A program made the position numbers and the translations under genes. The notes below the pieces were generated by a model. That model was not told the origin of the DNA. It searched no databases and was given only the letters and a program-made list of their open reading frames with translations. DNA of 17,482 nt from Ruminococcus sp. UBA7013 (GTDB taxonomy: Bacteria > Bacillota > Clostridia > Oscillospirales > Ruminococcaceae). Positions 1 to 7,300 of the stretch are shown piece after piece (the first letter of the stretch is position 1; each line of letters begins with the position of its first letter). The DNA lies in contig DJXD01000031.1 of NCBI GenBank assembly GCA_002449585.1, positions 1-17,482 of the forward strand, read 5' to 3'.

Positions 1-29
1 TCACAGAGCGGCTTTGAAAGTTTTTTCAC
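1..29 (-). CDS. Possible 5' end of a gene downstream of recF (partial)
   Basis: A GTG codon at 29-27 (minus strand) lies 9 nt after a purine-rich AGAGGGG at 45-39 and opens a frame that stays open to the window edge, beginning V-K-K-L-S-K-P-L. It would be the next cistron after recF, whose last codons overlap its ribosome binding site. Only nine codons are visible, so the product cannot be named. gyrB often follows recF in Firmicutes, but nothing here shows that this is gyrB. Confidence 0.3.
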
Positions 30-48
30 AAAACAATACCCCTCTGGA

Positions 49-1182
49 TCAAACCCGGCTAGAAAAGGCTCTGAGCGTTCCTTTTTTCATCTGGAAGATT
101 TTCCCGCTGCGTTCCAATCGCAAAGATGAAGCATGACATAGTGTGATAAATACTTGCATATCTTCGACTGTCCTGTATAATAATTTCTGCCGCTGTTCAT
201 CCAGCTCTCCCATGACATCATCCAGCAGAATCACTGGCGAACGCTTCAGCTTTTGATTATACAAATGCGCCTGTGCTAATTTTAATACTAATGCCGTGCT
301 TTTCTTCTGCCCTTGCGAGCCGAACAGATGCACCGGCCGCCCATCAATCAAGAGCTGTAATTCATCACGCTGAACCCCTTTGCAAGTATATCCGGCTTTG
401 AGATCTTCCGCAAGATGGGCTTTCAGCATGTCCTGATATAATAATTTTAATTCTTCCTGTGATAAATGCATTAACGCATCTATATCACAGAATGCGCTTC
501 TATAACTGATCTCCAGTTTTTCCGTTCCTCCGGTGATGACATGATATAATTCTTCACATAAAGGCGCAATCTGCTGAATATAATTTGCTCGCATCTGACT
601 GACATGCACACCGGCATCTGAAAGCTGTGCATCCCAGAGCAAGGCGGTTTCTTTCCCAATTCTTCCCTTGATGATTTTCTGCAATCCGGCATTTCTCTGC
701 TGTAATAATAAAGCCATCCGGCTGACGTATTGCATTCCGCCGGGATGAAGTTGACAGGCACACAGATCCATGAATGTCCTTCTTTTTTCAGGTGTTCCGC
801 TGACAAGTTCTGTATCTGCTGGAGAAAATGCCACACAATGAAAGGCTTCGAACAAGCTCCCGGTTTTGAGAATTTCCACGCCATTGAGCGAGATTTTTCT
901 TTTTCTCTGCTGGCTTCGTTCTTGAGAATATTTGATTTCCTGTTCTCGTCTGCCATCATGAAAACGCATTCTGCATTGAAAATAATCCGCCGTGAATCCC
1001 AGATAATGCCGTTCTTTCAGGCCGTGAAAGCTTCTGCATCCTGTCATGAGCCAGATCGCATCTAACAGATTTGTTTTTCCCTGTGCATTATCCCCAATGA
1101 TTAAATTTAATCTCTGATCGGGCGCAAAATTCACCTGATGCAGATTTCGAAAACCATCTGCTGAAAATTCTGTAATATGCAT
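49..1182 (-). CDS. recF: DNA replication and repair protein RecF
   Basis: RecF is an SMC-like ATPase that helps load RecA at single-strand gaps through RecO and RecR. The 377-aa protein is slightly longer than the usual 360-370. It shows the Walker A motif GDNAQGKT at residues 30-37, an ABC-type signature around FGSQGQKKSTAL near residue 290, and Walker B with the D-loop VILLDDVMGELD at 317-328. The N-terminus M-H-I-T-E-F aligns with other RecF proteins, so the ATG at 1182 is the start. It begins 2 nt after the yaaA stop with no strong Shine-Dalgarno sequence, so translation is probably coupled to yaaA. The order dnaA-dnaN-yaaA-recF is the classical Firmicute origin cluster. Confidence 0.96.
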   Translation of the reverse strand: MHITEFSADGFRNLHQVNFAPDQRLNLIIGDNAQGKTNLLDAIWLMTGCRSFHGLKERHYLGFTADYFQCRMRFHDGRREQEIKYSQERSQQRKRKISLNGVEILKTGSLFEAFHCVAFSPADTELVSGTPEKRRTFMDLCACQLHPGGMQYVSRMALLLQQRNAGLQKIIKGRIGKETALLWDAQLSDAGVHVSQMRANYIQQIAPLCEELYHVITGGTEKLEISYRSAFCDIDALMHLSQEELKLLYQDMLKAHLAEDLKAGYTCKGVQRDELQLLIDGRPVHLFGSQGQKKSTALVLKLAQAHLYNQKLKRSPVILLDDVMGELDEQRQKLLYRTVEDMQVFITLCHASSLRLERSGKIFQMKKGTLRAFSSRV

Positions 1183-1184
1183 AA

Positions 1185-1409
1185 TTATTCTGCTTCGATC
1201 CTGATCGTGTACTGATCCACAGAGATCTCATCCCCTGGGCGGATTTTTTTCCCTCGCATGGTGCAGATTTCCCCATTGACTTTGACATGTCCCTGTTGAA
1301 TCAATTCTTTTGCGAAACCTCCGGTATCACAAAGCCCTGCAAATTTGAGCAAAGAATCCAGCTTGATATATTCTGTCCGGATTTTGATGATTTCAATTTT
1401 TTGTTTCAT
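1185..1409 (-). CDS. yaaA: S4 domain RNA-binding protein YaaA
   Basis: A 74-aa protein made almost entirely of one S4 RNA-binding fold. The typical signature is visible: LDSLLKFAGLCDTGGFAKELI followed by GHVKVNGEICTMRGKKI-PGDEI, meaning a helix pair, then the V-x-V-N-G strand and the R-x-x-K-I-x-x-G-D loop. Small S4 proteins of this kind sit between dnaN and recF in most Firmicutes and are thought to act with ribosomal RNA; their exact role is poorly defined. The ATG at 1409 is preceded by AGAAGGA at good spacing, and the gene lies 19 bp after dnaN. Length and position match the family. Confidence 0.92.
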   Translation of the reverse strand: MKQKIEIIKIRTEYIKLDSLLKFAGLCDTGGFAKELIQQGHVKVNGEICTMRGKKIRPGDEISVDQYTIRIEAE

Positions 1410-1428
1410 AGAAAATCCTTCTTTCTGA

Positions 1429-2532
1429 TCAGTCCTTGAGCTGAATCGGCATGATTAAATAAATAAAGCTTTCATTTTCCACAGGTGTGATCTTGATTAC
1501 TTTGTTGCTGGCGTTCATCTGGAAGCGGATTTTATCACATTGGCAAGCTCTCAGGGCTTCGAGCAAATATTTATTGCTGAATCCGATTGTGATATTTTCG
1601 CCGGAAATATCTGCCGGGATGCGGTCATTGATCTGGCCGATTCCGGTTTTGCAGGAGATTTCCAGGCTACCATCAGCGAAGACACAGCGCATAGGGGCTT
1701 TATTTTTCTCATTGATCAGGAGGGAACAGCGTTCAGCGCAAGCCATAAGTTCCCGTTTTTGCAAGATGACATTGATTTTTGATTCTGTTGGAATACTTGT
1801 GCGGAAATTATGGAAATTGCCTTCCAGAAGTCTTGCGAAGAGTTCGAAGCCATTTACAGCAAATACAATATGCTTTCCGTTGTTGAAGAATTCACAGTTC
1901 TGATCAGGATCATCTTTCAGAACGCCGATCAATTCATTCAGGGCTTTTTTGGGAACGACAAAGCGGAAGGGGGCAAGGCCGGGAAGATGTTCCTGACGGA
2001 GTGCGAGCCGATAGCGATCCATAGAGACCAGATAAAAAGCATCTTCATTGGATTCAAACAATTCTCCTGTAAGGATCGGCTGATCTTCTTTGACAGAAGC
2101 GGCAAAGCCAGATTCCAGAAGCATAGATTTCAGCATATGCTGGGGGATAGCGGTTCTGGCATTACTTTCGACAACGGGGAGTTCTGGGAAATCTTCTGCG
2201 CTCATAGCAGATAGCTGATATTCTGTATTTTCGCTATTGAGCACAACGCAGAGATTTTCATCAATTGAGCAATGGACTTGTGTACCGGGGAGACGCTTTG
2301 TCATTTCGCTAAACAATCTAGCATTGAGAACACAGGAGAGTTCCCCATCACATTCGGCATTGAGTGTAGTACGGATACCAAGTTCCAGATCATAGCCAGT
2401 GAGAGTAACTGCATTCTGTTTTGTCTGGAGGCAGATGCCTTCCAATACAGACATAGGGGATCTGGAAGAAACAGCTTTTGATACATGTGCAATAGCAGCG
2501 CACAGTTCTGATTTATTACAAACAAATTCCAT
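1429..2532 (-). CDS. dnaN: DNA polymerase III beta subunit (sliding clamp)
   Basis: DnaN forms the ring-shaped dimer that tethers DNA polymerase III and many repair proteins to DNA. The 367-aa length is typical. The N-terminus MEFVCNKSELCAAIAHVSKAVSSRSPMSVLEG matches the start of other beta clamps, and the C-terminus ends in the family-type YLIMPIQL, the strand next to the protein-binding pocket. An upstream in-frame ATG at 2544 would add M-I-I-I, but it lies 1 nt from the AGGAG at 2550-2546. The ATG at 2532 fits homology, although its 13-nt spacing from that sequence is long. It is transcribed towards yaaA and recF. No convincing promoter was found; a 47-bp tandem repeat lies directly upstream. 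Confidence 0.95.
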   Translation of the reverse strand: MEFVCNKSELCAAIAHVSKAVSSRSPMSVLEGICLQTKQNAVTLTGYDLELGIRTTLNAECDGELSCVLNARLFSEMTKRLPGTQVHCSIDENLCVVLNSENTEYQLSAMSAEDFPELPVVESNARTAIPQHMLKSMLLESGFAASVKEDQPILTGELFESNEDAFYLVSMDRYRLALRQEHLPGLAPFRFVVPKKALNELIGVLKDDPDQNCEFFNNGKHIVFAVNGFELFARLLEGNFHNFRTSIPTESKINVILQKRELMACAERCSLLINEKNKAPMRCVFADGSLEISCKTGIGQINDRIPADISGENITIGFSNKYLLEALRACQCDKIRFQMNASNKVIKITPVENESFIYLIMPIQLKD

Positions 2533-2615
2533 GATGATGATCATGCTCCTAACTTAAAATTTAAGATTTCCATTATCTGGATGATTAAATATTCTGAACA
2601 GCATTCAGCTGTGAT

Positions 2616-2730
2616 TGCTAATATCTGGATATTCTAAGTTCTGATTGGATTTTAAATAGATTTGCTAATATCTGGATATTCTAAGTTCTGATTGGATTTT
2701 AAATAGATTTGCTAATATCTGGATATTTTA
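2616..2730. repeat. 47-bp tandem repeat upstream of dnaN
   Basis: Units start at 2616, 2663 and 2710 (two full copies and part of a third). Each contains the inverted repeat AATATC-TG-GATATT, at 2620-2633, 2667-2680 and 2714-2727. A partial ATCTGGAT also occurs at 2575-2582. It lies between the dnaN start and the origin and may be a regulatory operator or part of the origin. Confidence 0.85.
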
Positions 2731-2804
2731 ATTTCAGATAGATTCAGGTATGAATTTTCCATTTTTTAGGATATAGATTCCCTGAGATCTTTTTTCAGCT
2801 TTCT

Positions 2805-2853
2805 GCCCCAAAACACTTTAGGGGGCTAAATGGTTACATTCTGTAACCTTTTT
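2805..2853 (+). other. Two tandem hairpins beside the unwinding element
   Basis: GCCCC (2805-2809) pairs with GGGGC (2822-2826). GGTTAC (2832-2837) pairs with GTAACC (2843-2848) around ATTCT and is followed by five T residues. The second resembles an intrinsic terminator for rightward transcription, although no plus-strand gene lies upstream. It may shield the unwinding region from antisense transcription, or it may be a DNA structure. Confidence 0.4.
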
Positions 2854-2892
2854 CAAAATTTTTTCCGAATTTCGATTTTTGAAAAAAAGTCA

Positions 2893-2938
2893 TAGTCAAG
2901 ATAGTAGTAGTAGTAGGGGGTGTTGAAACTGTTGAAAA
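2893..2938 (-). other. DnaA-trio basal unwinding element
   Basis: On the plus strand five consecutive TAG triplets (2902-2916) are followed by GGGG (2917-2920), TGTTGAAAC (2921-2929) and TGTTGAAAA (2930-2938). Another TAG in the same register lies at 2893. Read on the minus strand this is two DnaA boxes, a C tract, then CTA repeats, the known order of the bacterial basal unwinding system. A+T-rich sequence follows on the dnaN side (about 2849-2890), so unwinding would run towards dnaN. Confidence 0.8.
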
Positions 2939-3457
2939 CTTTTTTTTTGCCCATGTTTAGACGAAAAAAGGCAAAAGTTTTCAACAATGGCATTGTTGAA
3001 AAATTGTTGAAAAGTTGAAAACTCATTTTCTGAGTAAAATTCACCTTCCGATTGTTGAAAAGTTGAAAAAATGTGGAAACAAAGTGGAAACATTGTTGAA
3101 AGATTGTAATCACTCCGTAACTTTTCGGAAAGTTTTCAACATAGTGTTGAAAACTCAATTGTTGAAAGTGTTGAAAACTTTTTTTGTCAATCGGTTCTGG
3201 CCGATATTTCAACAAAAACGCTTGATATAATCAAAATCAGTTTATGTTGAAAACCTGTTGAAAGTCTGTTGAAAACTTTTTTTGTCAATCTTTTTCAACA
3301 GAGTTTTCAACAGTGTGTTGAAAACTTTTTGTATGAAATTGGCAATTTGCTTTAGCACCCTAATGTGATACATTGGGAAAGTGTTTTTCCATATTATTAC
3401 AAAAAAGGACACGTTGAAAATTATATACAAACTGCACAAATTTCATTTTTTTCAAAT

Positions 3458-4831
3458 TTATACCCCCCCTGAGATGGGCGGATTTTTCTCCCGGATGTCC
3501 TTGATAATATCCTCTACCAGCGTTCTGAGATTAGCATCTTTTTTCAGCGATTCAGTGACAGTGTTGATGGCATATACAATTGTCGAATGATCTCGCCCAC
3601 CAAATTCCATGCCGATGGCCGCCAAGGGCATTCCTGTGACCTCTCTGACCACGTACGCAGCCACTTTCCGAGCCATAGAAATCTGTGAAGTACGCTTACT
3701 AGAACGAATATCATCAGTGGTAATGCCGTATACATTCGCTACTTCTGCGATGATTTTCTCTATGGTGATCGGGATGGGCTGATCATCCGTCAGAATATCC
3801 CTGATAACGCTCTGTGCCATGGAAATAGTCGGGTAGGTATTAGCGAGTGTTTTGAGGGCTTTCAGCTTCTTCACAGCCCCCTCCAGCTGTCGGATATTGG
3901 TCTTCAGACGGGTCGCAATGAATTCCGTTACTTCATCCGGAATTTTGAGATCTAAAAGTTCGGCTTTCCGGCGGATAATGGCATATCTAGTTTCAAAATC
4001 CGGGGCACTAATATCAGCGATCAGACCGCATTCGAAGCGGCTTCTGATGCGTTCCTCCAATGTTTTCAGTTCCTTGGGGGGTTTATCGGAAGTGATGACG
4101 ATCTGTTTTCCTTCAGAATGGAGCTTATTGAACGTGTGGAAGAATTCTTCCTGCATGCGTTCTTTTCCGGAGAAAAACTGGATATCATCGACAATGAGGA
4201 CATCTGCCCGGCGATATTTATCATGGAAGACGGTTGTATCACGCTGATCAATGGATTTAATCAGCTCATTTCCGAAGGCTTCACCGGTCACATAGATGGC
4301 ATTTCGTTCGGGATTAAGGCGCATCATTTCGTGTTTAATGGCCGTTACCAAATGGGTTTTGCCGAGGCCTGATGCACCGTAGATAAACAGCGGATTGTAA
4401 GAGGCGGCTGTATCGGAAGCAACGGCTTTACAGGCGGCAAAAGCGAACTCATTGGAACGGCCTACGATGAAAGTATCGAACGTATAGTCATATTCTGCGA
4501 ATTCATAGCTTTTCTGAAGCTCTTCATGTTTCTCGTCAATCTGTTCGAAATTGGCGGTATTAGGAGCGGGGGGATCTTTTGCCTGGATATTGATGACGAT
4601 TTCCACGGGGAAGCCGGTGACCTGACTGAGGGCAGATTCCAGAGATTTGCGATAATTTTTTGTGATAATATCTTGTTGGAACTCAGTATCCACCTGGAAA
4701 ACGGCGGTATTTTCGTCCAGTGAGACGGGTGTCAGCATGTTGATCCAGGTTGTCATGGCGACATTAGAAATCAGTTCATGTTCGGCACAATAGAGCTTTG
4801 CTTTTTCGAACACATCAGCGAAAGTATTCAT
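3458..4831 (-). CDS. dnaA: Chromosomal replication initiator protein DnaA
   Basis: DnaA binds origin boxes, forms an ATP-dependent filament and opens the duplex. The 457-aa protein shows domain I (about 1-80), a linker to about 115, AAA+ domain III with Walker A GASGLGKT at 152-159 and Walker B VLIVDDIQ at 211-218, and DNA-binding domain IV with the signature GGRDHST at 411-417. The ATG at 4831 is chosen because GGAGG lies 9 nt upstream; the in-frame ATG at 4852 has no ribosome binding site and lacks N-terminal homology. The domain IV helix-turn-helix reads PLAAIG where Escherichia coli has SLPEIG, and HST where it has HTT. The nearby boxes are also atypical. A promoter with an inverted repeat lies just upstream. 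Confidence 0.97.
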   Translation of the reverse strand: MNTFADVFEKAKLYCAEHELISNVAMTTWINMLTPVSLDENTAVFQVDTEFQQDIITKNYRKSLESALSQVTGFPVEIVINIQAKDPPAPNTANFEQIDEKHEELQKSYEFAEYDYTFDTFIVGRSNEFAFAACKAVASDTAASYNPLFIYGASGLGKTHLVTAIKHEMMRLNPERNAIYVTGEAFGNELIKSIDQRDTTVFHDKYRRADVLIVDDIQFFSGKERMQEEFFHTFNKLHSEGKQIVITSDKPPKELKTLEERIRSRFECGLIADISAPDFETRYAIIRRKAELLDLKIPDEVTEFIATRLKTNIRQLEGAVKKLKALKTLANTYPTISMAQSVIRDILTDDQPIPITIEKIIAEVANVYGITTDDIRSSKRTSQISMARKVAAYVVREVTGMPLAAIGMEFGGRDHSTIVYAINTVTESLKKDANLRTLVEDIIKDIREKNPPISGGV

Positions 4832-4868
4832 AAATAAAAACCTCCATTTCATAAATTTCTCTACTACT

Positions 4869-4897
4869 ATTCTAGCATACTCATGCTAAAAAAGCAA
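4869..4897 (-). promoter_or_regulatory. dnaA promoter with inverted repeat
   Basis: On the minus strand TTGCTT (4897-4892) and TAGAAT (4874-4869) are separated by 17 bp. The inverted repeat TAGCAT-GAGT-ATGCTA (4888-4873) fills the spacer and touches the -10 hexamer, a good place for a repressor. No DnaA box overlaps it. Confidence 0.65.
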
Positions 4898-5347
4898 GGG
4901 CTTTTTCATTTTTTTTCGATCTCGGAGGGGTCTGAGGGGGGTGTTTTTGGCACTCTCGGAATAATTAACAGAATTTTCAGAAAAAAAAGCTGAATTATGT
5001 AAGATGCTACAAAACTGACATATTTCTGTCAGATCTTCCAGTAACTCTCTTCGACACATGTCGTGACCACGTTAAAATAGACAATGATTCTCAACAAATT
5101 TTCAACACTGGTATGTGAATTTGCCGACGAAAACGGAGGGTAAACGTTTTCGGTTGAAAAGTTCTATTAACATTGCACAAAAATTGACACAATCAGCCAT
5201 AAATGCATAAAAAAGGGAGAAAATTTGTTCGATTTTTGTGCAGATAATCCAAAGAAAACATTTAGATCTATTCAGAATTTATATATATTCACGAATTTGT
5301 GCAATATTCATAGAAGTTTTCCACTTTTCCTGAGTTAAAAATCGTCA

Positions 5348-5779
5348 TTGCACAACCGTTCACGGTTTGTTCATAAACAGCATGCAAAAAGTGATTTTTA
5401 ACTGAACTATTGTCTCCTAAACTGATCATTTGTAATCAAATTTGTGCAACCTGCCGAAAATGTGGAAAGTTTTGTGAGATAAATATAGACCTTGCACAAC
5501 CGTTCACGGTTTATTCATAAACAGCATGCAAAAAGTGATTTTTAACTGAACTATTGTCTCCTAAACTGATCATTTGTAATCAAATTTGTGCAACCTGCCG
5601 AAAATGTGGAAAGTTTTGTGAGATAAATATAGACCTTGCACAACCGTTCACGGTTTGTTCATAAACAGCATGCAAAAAGTGATTTTTAACTGAACTATTG
5701 TCTCCTAAACTGATCATTTGTAATCAAATTTGTGCAACCTGCCGAAAATGTGGAAAGTTTTGTGAGATAAATATAGGCC
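5348..5779. repeat. Three 144-bp direct tandem repeats
   Basis: Copies run 5348-5491, 5492-5635 and 5636-5779, with only one or two base changes seen (for example G to A near 5513), and the first 8 bp of a fourth follow at 5780. Each copy holds TTGCACAA, the inverted repeat AACCGT-TC-ACGGTT, GCATGC, the 14-mer ACTGAACTATTGTC, TTTGTGCAA and a DnaA-like CTTTCCACA (minus strand, for example 5461-5469). The near identity suggests recent expansion or active homogenisation. Confidence 0.95.
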
Positions 5780-6317
5780 TTGCACAATGGCTCGGCATAT
5801 CTTTCCAGAACTGTTAAATATAGTTAGGATTTTTGTATAGTACTGATAATATTTATCAACAATTGTTGAAATATATGCGCATAAGCGATAAAAATGCAAT
5901 TTTTTTGTACAAAGTCTATATTTATTTCAACTTTTGTTGAAAGCTGTCTACATTCCGGATAGGGTGTAAAATGTTGAAAGTTTTCAACTGTTGAAAACTT
6001 TTTGATCGATTTTGACTATTTTAAGCCCTTTTCTGATATTCTCAAAATATGCGTATGTGCAAAATCACAACGGTTTTTTCAACAAGTTTCCAAATTTATA
6101 CAAATGCCGTTTTTGATCAATTTTTTAAATTCTGAAATTAATTTTTCAAATATTCAACTGAAATTTTTTCGTTTCACAAAATTTTACTCGCTTGATTCTT
6201 CCCGTTTGGCTATTGTAAAACGGCCTTGAAAATGTAAAGAATTGGTATCTTCATAGATGCCAGAATCATCATTCAGATATCGCCTGAAAGAAAACATAAA
6301 TTTTTTTCAAAAACTAC

Positions 6318-6346
6318 TTGACAGAATCTTTGAAATGCGTTATAAT
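6318..6346 (+). promoter_or_regulatory. Consensus sigma-A promoter of rpmH
   Basis: TTGACA (6318-6323), a 17-bp spacer and TATAAT (6341-6346) match the housekeeping consensus exactly. Transcription would start near 6353. The leader contains a small hairpin, CTGAC/GTCAG (6382-6386 with 6392-6396). The perfect match fits the high expression expected of a ribosomal protein gene. Confidence 0.93.
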
Positions 6347-6427
6347 GAGATGGTATGAAGATACGAAACAGCCGTCCTGTACTGACTGGATGTCAGGGCA
6401 GCCGGTATTCAGAGAGGAGGATGCTGC

Positions 6428-6562
6428 ATGAAAAGAACTTACCAGCCCAAGAAGCTGCACAGAAAGAAAGAACACGGCTTCATGAAAAGAATGTCCGATA
6501 GAAACGGCAGAAAGGTTTTAGCTCGCAGGAGAGCAAAGGGCAGAAAGAGACTTTCCCATTGA
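6428..6562 (+). CDS. rpmH: 50S ribosomal protein L34
   Basis: A 44-aa, extremely basic protein starting MKRTYQPKKLHRKKEHGF and containing the L34 hallmark RMSDRNGRKVLARRRAKGRK; the length is exactly typical. L34 binds 23S rRNA in the large subunit. AGGAGG (6415-6420) lies 7 nt before the ATG. The gene has its own consensus promoter and is closed by an intrinsic terminator before rnpA, so much rpmH mRNA probably ends there, giving more L34 than RnpA. It stands next to the dnaA side of the origin, as in most bacteria. Confidence 0.97.
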   Translation: MKRTYQPKKLHRKKEHGFMKRMSDRNGRKVLARRRAKGRKRLSH

Positions 6563-6569
6563 CGAGTCA

Positions 6570-6598
6570 GACCACAAACTCCGATTTGTGGTCTTTTT
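6570..6598 (+). terminator. Intrinsic terminator between rpmH and rnpA
   Basis: A 9-bp stem GACCACAAA (6570-6578) with TTTGTGGTC (6585-6593), a 6-nt loop and a run of five T residues. It probably works as a partial terminator, since no promoter is evident for rnpA. Confidence 0.92.
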
Positions 6599-6643
6599 GT
6601 TTTACCGGCTTTATCCATTTTTCCGAACAGGGGGCGCATGATT

Positions 6644-7018
6644 ATGCTCTATACAGAAACAATCACAGAAAATAAACTCTTCCGCCTCTGCTATCAAAAA
6701 GGCGCATCTATTGTTTCACAGAATATTGTGCTCTATGTCCGGAAGAATCATTTGCCGGTGAATCGCCTGGGAATTACCGCCAGCAAGAAAATTGGCAATG
6801 CCGTTTGCCGAAGCAGAGCCAGACGGCTCATTCGTCAGGCCTGGCATGAAAATGAGATTGCCCTCCCCATCGGCTTGGATGTCGTTATCGTTGCCAGATC
6901 GCATATTAAAACTATAAAATCCGATACCCTGAGCCATTATCTGCGGAAATATGGTGTCCCTGCTTTATGGCAGATCTATCAGGAGGATGCTCCAGGACAA
7001 GCCGCCGCTTTGCCATGA
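6644..7018 (+). CDS. rnpA: Ribonuclease P protein component
   Basis: RnpA is the protein cofactor of RNase P, which matures tRNA 5' ends. The 124-aa protein has the family core LGITASKKIGNAV followed by the basic helix CRSRARRLIRQAW, the counterpart of the RNR motif (here RSRARR, serine replacing asparagine), and DVVIVARSH later. Two starts are possible: ATG at 6638 lies only 3 nt after AGGGGG (6629-6634), while ATG at 6644 has a normal 9-nt gap and is preferred. Its TGA overlaps the yidD ATG in ATGA (7015-7018), implying coupled translation. The C-terminal tail after about residue 105 is poorly conserved. Confidence 0.93.
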   Translation: MLYTETITENKLFRLCYQKGASIVSQNIVLYVRKNHLPVNRLGITASKKIGNAVCRSRARRLIRQAWHENEIALPIGLDVVIVARSHIKTIKSDTLSHYLRKYGVPALWQIYQEDAPGQAAALP

Positions 7019-7263
7019 AACAGCTGTTTCTGCTTTTGATCCGGTTTTATCAGAAATGCATTTCTCCATTGTTTCCGCCCTGTTGCCGCTATTATCCCAG
7101 CTGTTCGGAATATGCCCGTATTTCCATAGAACGCTTTGGCATATGCAGGGGATCGCTGCTTGCTGTTTCCCGGCTTCTCCGCTGTCATCCATGGGCACCC
7201 GGCGGAGTTGATCCCGTCCCGATCCGCTTTCCCCTTGGCCAAAAACATAAAAATAGAAATTAG
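7015..7263 (+). CDS. yidD: Membrane protein insertion efficiency factor YidD
   Basis: An 82-aa protein with the complete YidD signature: an N-terminal amphipathic helix KQLFLLLIRFYQKCISPL, the cysteine-rich CCRYYPSCSEYARISIERFG segment, and RLLRCHPWAPGGVDPVP. YidD assists insertion of proteins into the membrane with YidC, whose gene follows. The start overlaps the rnpA stop by 4 nt and has no Shine-Dalgarno sequence at normal distance, so translation is probably coupled. An upstream in-frame ATG at 6967 would add 16 unrelated residues inside rnpA and is not supported. The tail is short and basic. Confidence 0.93.
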   Translation: MKQLFLLLIRFYQKCISPLFPPCCRYYPSCSEYARISIERFGICRGSLLAVSRLLRCHPWAPGGVDPVPIRFPLGQKHKNRN

Positions 7264-7300
7264 ATTAGAATATAGAACATCAGGAATGAGGTAGCCCGTT

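Larger units (their letters stand above)
2545..3457. other. oriC, dnaN-dnaA part (DnaA-box cluster)
   Basis: A noncoding 0.9 kb stretch with 13 exact copies of TTTTCAACA or its complement, at 2930, 2978, 2994, 3005, 3053, 3133, 3145, 3169, 3245, 3267, 3292, 3304 and 3316. About ten one- or two-mismatch versions lie among them, including GTTTCCACA at 3072-3080, which is closer to the canonical TTATCCACA. Boxes occur in both orientations, often as pairs, and a 24-bp segment starting with a box is duplicated at 3169 and 3267. The left end is very A+T-rich and carries DnaA-trios. The position between dnaA and dnaN matches the unwinding part of the Bacillus origin. The open reading frames that cross it are made of the repeats and are not credible. 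Confidence 0.9.
4832..6317. other. dnaA-rpmH intergenic region, probable second half of oriC
   Basis: About 1.5 kb without a credible gene. From left to right it holds the dnaA promoter, a DnaA box TTTTCAACA at 5099-5107, a hairpin CGAAAACG/CGTTTTCG (5128-5135 with 5145-5152), ten TTGCACAA-type motifs (5173-5787), three 144-bp repeats (5348-5779), and a second DnaA-box group at 5853-6084. That group includes TTATCAACA (5853-5861) next to TGTTGAAAT, which together give the palindrome TCAACAATTGTTGA at 5856-5869. It also has boxes at 5935, 5972, 5981, 5989 and 6076. The arrangement mirrors the rpmH-side part of a bipartite Bacillus-type origin. Short open frames here are repeat-derived and lack start signals. 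Confidence 0.7.

Noticed and set aside
1487..2481. Several plus-strand frames opposite dnaN (up to 138 codons)
   Set aside because: Shadows of the dnaN coding sequence without start signals or protein resemblance.
2853..3215. Open reading frame of 120 codons on the minus strand with a run of tyrosines
   Set aside because: The tyrosines come from the TAG triplets and the rest from DnaA boxes; the frame lies in the origin, lacks a ribosome binding site and resembles no protein.
4858..4870. Second DnaA-trio cluster (CTACTACTATT) at the dnaA leader
   Set aside because: Only three triplets and no neighbouring DnaA box or G/C tract; probably chance within the leader.
5714..5899. 61-codon minus-strand frame in the dnaA-rpmH gap
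   Set aside because: It starts near the repeat end, has no start signal and is made of noncoding repeat and A+T-rich sequence.
6002..6229. 75-codon plus-strand frame before rpmH
   Set aside because: Composition is phenylalanine, isoleucine and lysine-rich as expected from A+T-rich noncoding DNA; no ribosome binding site; lies in a DnaA-box region.
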